A stretch of DNA of 64,000 nt from UBA8199 sp964507045 (GTDB lineage: Bacteria > Verrucomicrobiota > Verrucomicrobiia > Limisphaerales > UBA8199): the NCBI GenBank assembly GCA_964507045.1, contig CAZDOO010000007.1, positions 1 through 64,000 on the forward strand, read 5' to 3'. Position numbers and translations under genes: made by a program. Shown here piece after piece: positions 17,655 through 25,248 of this stretch. Position 1 is the stretch's first letter. The number at the start of each line of letters is the position of its first letter. The notes beneath the pieces are model-generated. The model had not been told where the DNA came from. It saw nothing but the letters and a program-made list of their open reading frames with translations, and ran no database searches.

Positions 17655-17707
17655 GATTCTTTTCTGCCTTACAGGAATAGGCATTTTAGGCCTGAAATCG
17701 AGCAATT

Positions 17708-18433
17708 TCATCGCACAGCCTTGGCAGCGAAGCGGTACATATCACCACGGTAAACCGCGTTTTCCATCTCGACAATCATGTCCTTGCCGCAAAAGGATGC
17801 CCCTTCGACCCGAAAGGCCGGGATAGGCCGCTCGACCTGGAAGACCTGGAGCCATTCGCCTTCGAGCACGATGGCGCTGAGCATCTGGTTGATCTCCGTC
17901 AACTGAATGCCGTAATGCTCCTCGAACACCTCGTAAAGCGACTGCTCCAGGTTGCGCCGCTGGATGTCGGGGCACAGGGTCAGCGAGATGTACCGGGTCT
18001 CCTTCATCATCGGGATGCCATCGGCGAGGCGGAGGCGCTCAATCTCACAGAACGGGCCTTTGAGGGTAAACTGGCGGCCATTGATGGTCTGGGAGTGGTC
18101 CTCGTCGCGCAGGTGGAAGCCAATGAGCCGGGTCGCCGGCTTGCGCCCGGCTTCAATCATGTTGTGGGTAAAGCCGAAAATGCGGTTGATGGCGCGCACG
18201 ACCGGAAAATCGCGCACGAATGTGCCCTTGCCCTTGACGCGGTTAACCCAACCCTCCTTCTCCAGCTCGTGCAGCACCTTGCGCGCGGTGGTGTTGCTGA
18301 CTCCGTATTGCTCGATGATCTCATTTTCCGACGCCACCGGCGCGCCCGGCGCTAGCTCGCCGCGCTGAATCGCGCCGACGATCTTGCGGCGGATCTGAAA
18401 GTATTTGGGCGGACTGTACTTATCCGTGGTCAC
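17708..18433 (-). CDS. GntR/HutC-family transcriptional regulator
   Basis: Protein of 241 residues. The N-terminal winged helix is standard GntR: YFQIRRKIVGAIQRGELAPGA, then SENEIIEQYGVSNTTARKVLHELEKEGWVNRVKGKGTFV. The C-terminal ligand domain is of the UTRA type (RLIGFHLRDEDHS, ERLRLADGIPMMKETRYI, YEVFEEHYGIQLTEINQ, VERPIPAFRVEG). Such regulators bind sugar phosphates or related small ligands and usually control the adjacent operon. The gene is followed after 151 bases by the HAD-glpD-glpT unit on the same strand, which is its likely target. The inducer is probably a phosphorylated metabolite, but this is not shown by the sequence. Confidence 0.85.
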   Translation of the reverse strand: MTTDKYSPPKYFQIRRKIVGAIQRGELAPGAPVASENEIIEQYGVSNTTARKVLHELEKEGWVNRVKGKGTFVRDFPVVRAINRIFGFTHNMIEAGRKPATRLIGFHLRDEDHSQTINGRQFTLKGPFCEIERLRLADGIPMMKETRYISLTLCPDIQRRNLEQSLYEVFEEHYGIQLTEINQMLSAIVLEGEWLQVFQVERPIPAFRVEGASFCGKDMIVEMENAVYRGDMYRFAAKAVR

Positions 18434-18584
18434 AGCGTTGCATCAGGCTTTCCGTGACCATTAACGGATTTGCCTGCACACTTGTCAAGCCGTGCACAAA
18501 GCAGGCGACCGCCGCGAACTTGCCCTGCTTACTGGTGAAAGGCCTGGCATTGCGCTCCCGTTTGGAGACGGAACGCCACCGGCG

Positions 18585-20258
18585 CTACTGCAGTCGCAGC
18601 CGGTAATACCTCGCGGAATTTGTGGGTTCGACAACTGCCAGGCTTTCGTCGCCCTGCCCTTGAACCGGAACGCCCGTCCAGCCTGCCGGCTGCAAGCTGC
18701 CGTTCATTTGCAGCGTGCAGCCAAGTCTTCGGGTCCGCCAAAACACCACCAGCGTGTTGGCATTCCTGCGGATTCCAAGGGGCGGCATGGCGGGGTAATC
18801 CAGTTGCTCCGGGCTCAGAGCCCGATTGTCAAAGCTGATTCGGTCCAGCCAGCCCGTGAACCAGTTGGCGTCCTCCGAGGCCGCGCCGAGGGTGATCAGC
18901 GAGCTGGTCCGGCGCCCCGGGCCGTTGGTGTAGGCAACCGTCGCGGCGAGCTGCGCGTCAATGTAGAACTTCATGGTGGCGCCGTCGGTGTGGGTGACGG
19001 CGACGTGATGCCACTGCCCGTCGTTCGGCAGGGCGGCGGTGGACGCAATGTCCTTCACGCGAAAGGTCGTCGTGTGCAGAGTGCGATTGGTGTTAATAGA
19101 CAACGAAAACCCGGGGAAGCGCTCGTATTGGAACAGAACCATTCGCGCCGGGGGTGAAAAATCCAGCGGCAGTTTGACCCATGCCTGTAACGTATAGTCG
19201 CCGTTGAGCCCATTAGTCCCCAGGCTTTGGGCCGGGTCGCGCACGCTTATTCTCCTGCTGCCGTCAAAATAGAGCGAAGCATCCCCGGGCTGCGCGGTGG
19301 AAGAACTCGCACTCCACGCCGGCGCGCTAGCGTCGAATGCTCCGACGAGGCCGCCCACCGAATCCGCCACCTGCGAGCCGGTGCCCTCATCGAACGGGAA
19401 ATAGCAGCCGGCCGCGTGATTGGTGGCATTGGTTAGCACGAGTTGCACGACCACTGGAAAATGGTCCGAGGCTTCCGTGTAGGGGACGGTGGCGGAGGTC
19501 GGCACCAGCGCCGCGCCGTTGGCAATCCAGATATAGTCAATGCGCTTGGTCGGTGTCGGGACGGGAATAGTCCAGCCTTTGCCGCTGCCGGCAAGTGGCC
19601 AAGCATCCTGCCATTCCGTCGCCATCAGGTTGTAGGGGGCGCTGCCCGGTGTATCGTTGAAGTCGCCACAGCAAATGACCGGCAGCGTCTCCGAACTCAG
19701 CCATGAATTGAAATTCGTCACGCTCATGAGGCGCTCGGTGTCGTCGGCCACGCTCGCCAGGTGCGTGACCCAAAAGGACAGGAACTTGCCGTTCACATCC
19801 ACGATGGCTTTGAGCCAGCCCCGTTGCTCATTCGAGCCGACTCTCGGCAGCAGCCGATGGTCACGAGCCAGGATCGGGAATCTCGACAGGATGGCATTGC
19901 CGTACTGGCCGCCCTGGTAGGAAAGATTATTGCTGAAAACAAAGCTCATGCCCGTCGCCTGCGAGAGCTCCGCGATCAAGTCGCGGCCGCCAGTGCGCGT
20001 CGTGCCGCGATCCACCTCGTTCAACCCAACCAGGTCGGCGCGTTGCGCCAAGATCAGGTCCGCAATGCGCTGGGTGTCAATCGCTCCGTCGAGACCCTCG
20101 GCGTGTTGAATGTTGAAAGTCATCACCCGCACGACGGAATTGGTCTCCGCTGCGCCGCGCGCCGGCATGAGGATGGCCGCGGCATAAACAACCGCCGCAA
20201 TGGCCAGACACAGTCGTTGCCTGCGCGCCCGCCCGGCCAATAACACCAAGCTCTTCAT
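18585..20258 (-). CDS. Secreted endonuclease/exonuclease/phosphatase-family protein with LamG domain
   Basis: Protein of 557 residues. After a signal peptide (residues about 15-36) comes an EEP domain: VMTFNIQHAEG, LVGLNEVDRG with the metal-binding Glu, FWVTHLAS, VICCGDFNDTPGS and EASDHFPVVV with the catalytic His. All hallmarks are present, so it is likely an active phosphodiesterase or nuclease. Residues about 290-490 form a LamG/concanavalin-like domain (PFDEGTGSQVADS, YTLQAWVKLP, WHHVAVTHTDGATMKFYIDAQL, WFTGWLDRISFDNRALSPEQL). A short C-terminal beta domain resembles the tail of other secreted proteins in this group. The fusion suggests an extracellular enzyme docked on a polymer. It is monocistronic and followed upstream by repeat element B. 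Confidence 0.85.
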   Translation of the reverse strand: MKSLVLLAGRARRQRLCLAIAAVVYAAAILMPARGAAETNSVVRVMTFNIQHAEGLDGAIDTQRIADLILAQRADLVGLNEVDRGTTRTGGRDLIAELSQATGMSFVFSNNLSYQGGQYGNAILSRFPILARDHRLLPRVGSNEQRGWLKAIVDVNGKFLSFWVTHLASVADDTERLMSVTNFNSWLSSETLPVICCGDFNDTPGSAPYNLMATEWQDAWPLAGSGKGWTIPVPTPTKRIDYIWIANGAALVPTSATVPYTEASDHFPVVVQLVLTNATNHAAGCYFPFDEGTGSQVADSVGGLVGAFDASAPAWSASSSTAQPGDASLYFDGSRRISVRDPAQSLGTNGLNGDYTLQAWVKLPLDFSPPARMVLFQYERFPGFSLSINTNRTLHTTTFRVKDIASTAALPNDGQWHHVAVTHTDGATMKFYIDAQLAATVAYTNGPGRRTSSLITLGAASEDANWFTGWLDRISFDNRALSPEQLDYPAMPPLGIRRNANTLVVFWRTRRLGCTLQMNGSLQPAGWTGVPVQGQGDESLAVVEPTNSARYYRLRLQ

Positions 20259-20299
20259 CCACCTCTACTAAACCAAAGAAACCTGCGCGTGTCGAGTTG

Positions 20300-20590
20300 T
20301 TACCCGCGGAAAGGCGCGGCGGCCGCGTGTCTCGACACCCCCGCCGCGAGTTTGGCCGGACTCCCGCCCCACCGATAGCCTGACCCCGGCACCAGCACCC
20401 CTCCGTTGCCTCACCGTTACCTCACCGTATCCTCACCGTAGTACCTCTAATAGCTTATTAGAGGTACTACGGTGAGGATACGGTGCGGTAACGGTGAGGT
20501 GAGCCAGCAGAGAGGGGGGTATTACCCAGGCCCGAGCCTGATCCCGCATTCCTGGGCGCCCGGGCGAGCCGCGAAAACCTGCATCCGCGC
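20300..20590. mobile_element. Repeat element with giant hairpin (copy B)
   Basis: The intergenic stretch between two leftward genes holds a repeat whose flanks match copy E at 59637-59911 on both sides of a central palindrome. Shared pieces include GAGCCAGCAGAGAGGGGG (20501-20518 and 59835-59852) and, on the left, a stretch around GGCCGGACTCCCGC. No reading frame looks real. Outer borders are approximate, because clear terminal repeats were not found. Confidence 0.65.
20408..20500. repeat. 11-bp-periodic palindrome, copy B
   Basis: Arms of 45 nt around the loop GCT (20453-20455). Left units are GCCTCACCGTT, ACCTCACCGTA and TCCTCACCGTA, then the core GTACCTCTAATA. The right arm is complementary except at two positions. 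Compared with copy A, both the unit ends and the core differ, yet the arms still match each other. Confidence 0.9.
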
Positions 20591-20607
20591 TGGGGGCTGC
20601 GACCGCC

Positions 20608-22764
20608 CTACGCGACCACTTCCACCGGGCACTTGGGCAGGGCGGCGATGAAGGCCTGGCCGTATTGCTTGGTCAGGAGGCGATTGTCGAGGGCCACAAT
20701 AATGCCCTGGTCGGTCTTGGTGCGGATGAGGCGGCCAACACCCTGGCGGAACTTGAGGATGGCCTCCGGCAGCGAGAATTCGCTGAAGGAATTGCCGCCG
20801 CGGGCCTCGATAGCCTCGATCCGGGCCTCGATTAGAGGATGGTCCGGCACCGCGAACGGCAGGCGGGTGATGATGACGTTCGACAAGGCCTCGCCCGGCA
20901 CATCCACCCCCTGCCAGAAGCTATCGGTGCCGAAGAGCACGGAGTCCACGTCATCCTTGAACTTCTCCAGCATCACGGAGCGCGGCGTGCCCGTGCCCTG
21001 GACGAAGCAGGCCACCCCGAGCCGGTCGAAAAACGGCTGCATCCGCTCGGCGACTTCCTGCATCAGCTTGAAATTGGTGAACAGGACGAAGGCCTTGCCG
21101 TGGGTGAGCTTGACGAAATGCTCGATCCAGTGGATGAGGGCGTCGCGGTAGCCTTCGGCGCGGGGGTCTGGCATTTTGCCCACCACCCAGAGCTTCATTT
21201 GCCGCTCGTAATCGAAGGGGGTGCCGACTTGGAGCAACCTGGCAGCCTCGGCGCCGACACGGTGCGCAAAATAGTTCAGCCCGGAATCAGTCCGGGACCA
21301 GGCGCCCTTCTGCGGGGTGCGGGGTGCAGGGTGCGGGGATTGCTTCACGGAACACGCACCCCGCGCCACGCCCGAGACTGATAGCGTCGCGCTCGTCATG
21401 ATGATGGACGTGTCGCTCCCAAAGAGGCGCCGGCGCAGGAAGTCGGCGACGTCAATCGGGGCGGCGTTCAGGGCCAGGGTCTTTTGGGCCCGGCCCGTCC
21501 GCTCGACCCAATAGACCGAGTCCCCGGCGCCCTGGCTCAGAAAGAGGGCAACCTCCTCGCGCAACTCCGCCAGCCGGCGGTTGCATTCCATCAATTCCTG
21601 ACCGATTTCTTTGTCCTCGCTCAGCTTAATCAGCTCGCTGACGGCCTCCCGCAAGCGCTGGATGGGGAGCGTGACGTTATCCTGGACCAGTTCCGGCTGG
21701 CGGATGCGCAGCTCGGTCCACTCGCGCCAGCGCGTCGCCGCGGCCTCACCGCCGCCGTAACTGCGCTGTTTGGCCGCCCGCTGCAGGGTGTCGCACGCGG
21801 TTTCGACATTGGCAAAGAAGCCATCGGCCTCCTTCAGCAGCTCGGCGACCAGCTTTACCGCGGCCCCCTTGCGCAGGGTGGCGAGGAGGCCCTTCTCGGT
21901 GCGGGGATTCCACAGGCGGTGCAGGGCGTAGCGCACCTGGCCGCTGGAAACGCTCAGCCCGATGTGCCGGGAGGCGACGTGTTCCATGTGGTGCGCCTCG
22001 TCAAAGACGACGAAGTCATTGCGGAACAGGATGCCGCCTTCGTTTTCCTCCTCCAGGCCGCCCAGCAGGGTGAAGAACAGGGTGTGGTTCACCACCAGCA
22101 CGTCCGAGGAGAGGATGCGGTTGCGCGCCCGCTGGAAATAGCAGACGGGGTGATCCTTGGCGAAGTCTGACGGGTAACCGCACAGCTTTGGCGCGCATAC
22201 CCCCCGCTCCGAACATACTTGCGCCCATACTTTCGCGTCCGGCTCCACCTCAAAGTCCGACAGGCTGCCGTCGGTGGTGGTCCGGGCCCATGCGTCAATC
22301 CGCCGCAGCTCCTCGGCTTCCGACGAGGTGAAGAGGCTGCCCGCCTGCTGGACAGCCTTGTGGAGGCGGCGCGTGCACAGGTAATTGGCGCGACCCTTGA
22401 GCATGGTAAAGCTGAACTTCACCGGCAGGATTTGCTCGAGCATGGGCAGGTCCTTCTGCGTCAGTTGCTCCTGCAGGTTAATGGTGTGCGTGGAGATGAC
22501 CGCCTTCTTCTTGTGGGCCACGGCATAAAGGATCGCCGGGACCAGGTAAGCCAGGCTTTTGCCGACACCCGTGCCGGCCTCAACCGCCAGGTGCTCACCG
22601 TTGGCCAGGGCCTCCGCCACGGCCACGGCCATTTCCTGCTGCTGCGGGCGGAACTCGAAGTTCTTCGACCGGGATAAGATGCCCTTGGGGGAGAATATCG
22701 CCGCCGTCTGCTGGACGAGGTCGGAAGCTGACCCGGCGGGCTGGTGTTCGAGGGTGCTGATCAT
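20608..22764 (-). CDS. DinG/YoaA-type ATP-dependent DNA helicase with repeat-derived insert
   Basis: Protein of 718 residues, superfamily 2 XPD/DinG group. Motifs in order: FRPQQQEMA (Q-like), Walker A VEAGTGVGKS, a four-cysteine iron-sulfur cluster region (CTRRL, then CSERGVCAPKLCGYPSD, then VCYFQRAR), DEAH box VVFDEAHHME, TSATLS (motif III), then FGTDSFWQGVDVPG and QGVGRLIRT (motifs V and VI). It unwinds damaged or R-loop DNA 5' to 3' in the family. Just after TSATLS about 30 residues including SPHPAPRTPQ are unlike any helicase and arise from an intergenic-type repeat inserted in frame (see the repeat at 21300-21375). The LbH transferase gene lies 30 bases upstream on the same strand. Confidence 0.85.
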   Translation of the reverse strand: MISTLEHQPAGSASDLVQQTAAIFSPKGILSRSKNFEFRPQQQEMAVAVAEALANGEHLAVEAGTGVGKSLAYLVPAILYAVAHKKKAVISTHTINLQEQLTQKDLPMLEQILPVKFSFTMLKGRANYLCTRRLHKAVQQAGSLFTSSEAEELRRIDAWARTTTDGSLSDFEVEPDAKVWAQVCSERGVCAPKLCGYPSDFAKDHPVCYFQRARNRILSSDVLVVNHTLFFTLLGGLEEENEGGILFRNDFVVFDEAHHMEHVASRHIGLSVSSGQVRYALHRLWNPRTEKGLLATLRKGAAVKLVAELLKEADGFFANVETACDTLQRAAKQRSYGGGEAAATRWREWTELRIRQPELVQDNVTLPIQRLREAVSELIKLSEDKEIGQELMECNRRLAELREEVALFLSQGAGDSVYWVERTGRAQKTLALNAAPIDVADFLRRRLFGSDTSIIMTSATLSVSGVARGACSVKQSPHPAPRTPQKGAWSRTDSGLNYFAHRVGAEAARLLQVGTPFDYERQMKLWVVGKMPDPRAEGYRDALIHWIEHFVKLTHGKAFVLFTNFKLMQEVAERMQPFFDRLGVACFVQGTGTPRSVMLEKFKDDVDSVLFGTDSFWQGVDVPGEALSNVIITRLPFAVPDHPLIEARIEAIEARGGNSFSEFSLPEAILKFRQGVGRLIRTKTDQGIIVALDNRLLTKQYGQAFIAALPKCPVEVVA
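21300..21375 (-). repeat. REP-like repeat inserted in frame within the helicase gene
   Basis: GGGTGCGGGG-type repeats on the plus strand are followed by CACGCACCCCGCGCCACGCCC, forming an imperfect hairpin. Similar sequence (CGCAACACGC, CGCACCACGC) occurs between genes at about 45020-45060. Translated, it gives the SPHPAPRTP stretch between helicase motif III and the following AHRVGAE segment. The insert keeps the frame. Confidence 0.65.
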
Positions 22765-22794
22765 TCGGAACGCGGGACGGGCGGCTTGCCCGTC

Positions 22795-23475
22795 CTACCT
22801 GGGCCGGCGGACGACGACTTCCTGGGCCGCCAGGTTCTTCACGATCATGTTCGCCGGGAGAATGCCGCGCCAGTTGGTGTTGGGATAAATGATCGAGCCG
22901 CGCCCGATGATGCTGCCGGGGTTGAGCACGGCATTGCAGCCGATGTCGGTATGGTCGCCGAGCAGCACGCCGAACTTGCGCAGGCCGGTGTCGAACGGCG
23001 CGCCGTTAACGTCCACCATGACATTGCCGGGAACGAGCTTGAGGTTGGAAACCTTCACGCCGGCGCCCAAGTGGGACTTGTAGCCAAGAATGGAGTCGCC
23101 GACGTAGTTGAAATGCGGGACTACGGCGCCGTTGAACAGCAGGGAATTCTTTACCTCGGAGGAATTGCCCACGACGCAGTTGTCACCAACGATCACCTGC
23201 TCGCGAATGTAAGCATTATGGCGAATCTGGCAGTTGCAGCCGATAATGGCCGGACCTTTGATCATCGCGCCGTCCTCGACCACCGTGCCTTCGCCGATAA
23301 ACACCCGCTCACCGACGAACGCCACCCCGTCGCAGCGGTTATGCAGCCCGGGGCGGAGGTTGGCCGCAAGGTAAGCCTCGATCTTCTGCAGCGCATCCCA
23401 GGCGTATTCGCACCCGTCGAAGATCGCCGCGTGCGCGGTCTGGCTGAGATCGAACAAATCCGCTGGCTTGAACAT
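22795..23475 (-). CDS. Left-handed beta-helix acyl/nucleotidyl transferase-like protein
   Basis: Protein of 226 residues made mainly of hexapeptide repeats ([LIV]-G-x4): FVGERVFIGEGTVVEDGAMIKGPAIIGCNCQIRHNAYIREQVIVGDNCVVGNSSEV, then VGDSILGYKSHLGAGVKVSNLK. A second set (GDHTDIGCNAVLNPGSIIGRGS) ends in IYPNTNWRGILPANMIVKN. It resembles the C-terminal domain of GlmU-type proteins without the uridylyltransferase half; similar stand-alone proteins are annotated as UDP-N-acetylglucosamine diphosphorylase-like or LbH transferases. It would form a trimer with the active site between subunits and act on an acyl group or nucleotide sugar. It lies upstream of the helicase on the same strand. Function is not firmly assigned. 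Confidence 0.75.
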   Translation of the reverse strand: MFKPADLFDLSQTAHAAIFDGCEYAWDALQKIEAYLAANLRPGLHNRCDGVAFVGERVFIGEGTVVEDGAMIKGPAIIGCNCQIRHNAYIREQVIVGDNCVVGNSSEVKNSLLFNGAVVPHFNYVGDSILGYKSHLGAGVKVSNLKLVPGNVMVDVNGAPFDTGLRKFGVLLGDHTDIGCNAVLNPGSIIGRGSIIYPNTNWRGILPANMIVKNLAAQEVVVRRPR

Positions 23476-23631
23476 GACGGCAACTTAGGCGAAAGCCGGC
23501 TGCCGGAAAACCACTATTTCGCTTCCCAGAGCGGGGCCGGAACTTGCTCCGGGCATTGCGGGAGCCGCCCGGGGGAGCAGATTCGACTGCTGCGGCTGGT
23601 GTACAAGCCAGCCAATAATCCGGCGATTGGC

Positions 23632-23769
23632 TGTGAGTAGATTGTGGATAAGGCGAATAACTTGAAGTTCTGCCGTTTTTTCACTGGCTTTGGCTTCCAA
23701 TTTAGAGTTTCGTCCTTGCGTAAGTGGCTGACCTGACCTTGACTACGGGGGTTGTTTGCCTTATTCACA
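23632..23769. promoter_or_regulatory. DnaA-box cluster upstream of dnaN (possible oriC)
   Basis: Two perfect DnaA boxes lie in the AT-richer 347-base gap before dnaN: TTATCCACA on the minus strand (23643-23651) and TTATTCACA on the plus strand (23761-23769). A third, two-mismatch box (CTACTCACA, minus strand, 23632-23640) is spaced 11 bases from the first, about one helical turn. Genes to the left are mostly leftward, and dnaN and galK are rightward, as often seen at origins. Either a replication origin or DnaA control of dnaN fits. dnaA itself is not in the window. Confidence 0.55.
23739..23767 (+). promoter_or_regulatory. Predicted dnaN promoter overlapped by a DnaA box
   Basis: TTGACT (23739-23744) and TATTCA (23762-23767) are spaced 17 bases and point at dnaN. 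The -10 hexamer lies inside the DnaA box TTATTCACA (23761-23769), so bound DnaA would cover it and repress. Confidence 0.4.
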
Positions 23770-23822
23770 GCCCTTAATACGGATAGTTTTTCAGAGACAA
23801 CTACAGTTATATTAAGCACGCA

Positions 23823-24932
23823 ATGAACCTGACGATCTCGAAGGAGCAAATCATTAACGGGCTGCAAGCGGTGCAAAATGTGGTGAGTGCGCGAACCACG
23901 CTGCCTATTCTGTCAAACGTGCTGCTGCGGGCCGAAGGCGAGCGGCTGGAGTTCACCGCCACCGATCTGGATGTGACGGTCGCCTGCGCGGTCGAGGCCA
24001 AGGTGAAGAAGCCGGGAGCTTCCACCGTGCCGGTCAAAAAGCTCTTTGGCATCGTGCGCGAGCTGGCCAGCATGGAGATCGAGCTGGAGGTGGACGAGAA
24101 GAACAATTGCACCGTGCGTTCCGGGGCGTCGTTCTACAAGATCAACGGCTTGAGCGCCGACGAATTTCCACCGCTGCCCAAGTTCAAGGACGACAAGAAG
24201 GTCGTGCTGCCCCAGGCAACGCTCAAGGCCATGATGCGGAAGACTTCCTTTGCCATCTCGACGGATGAGTCGCGCTACGTGCTGAACGGAATCTTCATCA
24301 GCCTGAAGGACCACAAGATGACGATGGTGGCCACTGACGGCCGGCGCCTGGCGCTGGTGGATGAAGAACTGGATGTGGCGGAAAAGAGCCAGGGAGAGTT
24401 CATCGTCCCCGCCAAGACCGTCAACGAGCTGAACCGCCTTTTGCAGGAAAAAGGTGAGGCGGAAATCCATTATGCGGACAACCAAGCCTCCTTCACCCTG
24501 AAGGATGAGAAAGGCTCCGCCGTCCTGATCGTGACGAAGCTGATCGAGGGCAATTATCCCAATTATCGCCAGGTGATCCCGGCGGAGACCAAGGAACGGG
24601 TGTCCCTGGTCCGGGAGGAGTTCCTGCACGCCCTACGGCGCGCGGAGATCATGACCAGCGAGAAATCCAACTCGGTCAAGCTGAGCTTCGGCAAGAACAA
24701 GCTGGAGATCACGGCCAATTCGCCCGAGGTCGGCGAGGCCAAAGAAAGCCTGGCCATTAATTACAAGGGCCCCGACATGGCCATTGCGTTCAATCCCAAG
24801 TACATTATTGACCCGTTGAACGCCTTGACCGGCGAAGAGATCTTCCTGGAACTCATTGACGAACTGAGCCCGGGAGTGGTGAAGATCAACGCCCCGTTCC
24901 TCTACGTGGTGATGCCGATGCGGCTGAGCTGA
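23823..24932 (+). CDS. dnaN: DNA polymerase III subunit beta (sliding clamp)
   Basis: Protein of 369 residues, the normal length. It begins MNLTISKEQIINGLQAVQNVV and shows the three-domain clamp pattern: PILSNVLLRAEGERLEFTATDLDV in domain 1, SRYVLNGIFISLKDHKMTMVATDGRRLAL in domain 2, and the C-terminal AFNPKYIIDPLNAL with the ending YVVMPMRLS. The last residues match the usual conserved C terminus VMPMR. The homodimeric ring tethers polymerase III to DNA. The gene stands apart from dnaA, recF and gyrB, which are not nearby, as is common outside Firmicutes and gamma-Proteobacteria. The upstream gap carries DnaA boxes. Confidence 0.97.
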   Translation: MNLTISKEQIINGLQAVQNVVSARTTLPILSNVLLRAEGERLEFTATDLDVTVACAVEAKVKKPGASTVPVKKLFGIVRELASMEIELEVDEKNNCTVRSGASFYKINGLSADEFPPLPKFKDDKKVVLPQATLKAMMRKTSFAISTDESRYVLNGIFISLKDHKMTMVATDGRRLALVDEELDVAEKSQGEFIVPAKTVNELNRLLQEKGEAEIHYADNQASFTLKDEKGSAVLIVTKLIEGNYPNYRQVIPAETKERVSLVREEFLHALRRAEIMTSEKSNSVKLSFGKNKLEITANSPEVGEAKESLAINYKGPDMAIAFNPKYIIDPLNALTGEEIFLELIDELSPGVVKINAPFLYVVMPMRLS

Positions 24933-25035
24933 GCGTGCCGCTGGTGACCATCCAGTCGTAGCCGTAAAGCAGCCCGCCCATCGCTGCGGCCGCTGAGATC
25001 ATCCAGCCATAAGTGGCGTTGAAGCCGGCTAGGGT
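24932..25035 (-). pseudogene. Remnant of an MFS sugar transporter N terminus
   Basis: On the minus strand this translates to FNATYGWMISAAAAMGGLL followed by YGYDWMVTSGTLS. That resembles the first membrane helix of sugar porters (AALGGLLFGYDxxVISG pattern). The similarity stops abruptly next to the dnaN stop codon, so only the first helix remains and the rest of the transporter is missing. It lies beside galactokinase, which would suit a lost galactose transporter. The rest of the 24933-25248 gap shows nothing else. Confidence 0.5.
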
Positions 25036-25248
25036 TTGGGCAGAGCTGGCGGGGATTCTCCAGCCAGGAACCGCAAGCCTCGCATATCTGGCCATGCCGG
25101 CTGATCCGTTCATTCTCTTGTCGGCGCATTCTTGCCGTCCGGAATAGCCTGGTTTGCGCCGACTGATGTCGGCGACGGCATTTCTTCAAATGCGTTCTAG
25201 GGACTCGCTTTTCCACTTCGGTGCTGCTAGTCTGCTATTCAGGAACGT

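Noticed and set aside
20408..20500. Palindromes as integron attC sites
   Set aside because: attC sites have bulged, imperfect stems and conserved GTTRRRY/RYYYAAC ends. These stems are almost perfectly paired, and no integrase gene is present.
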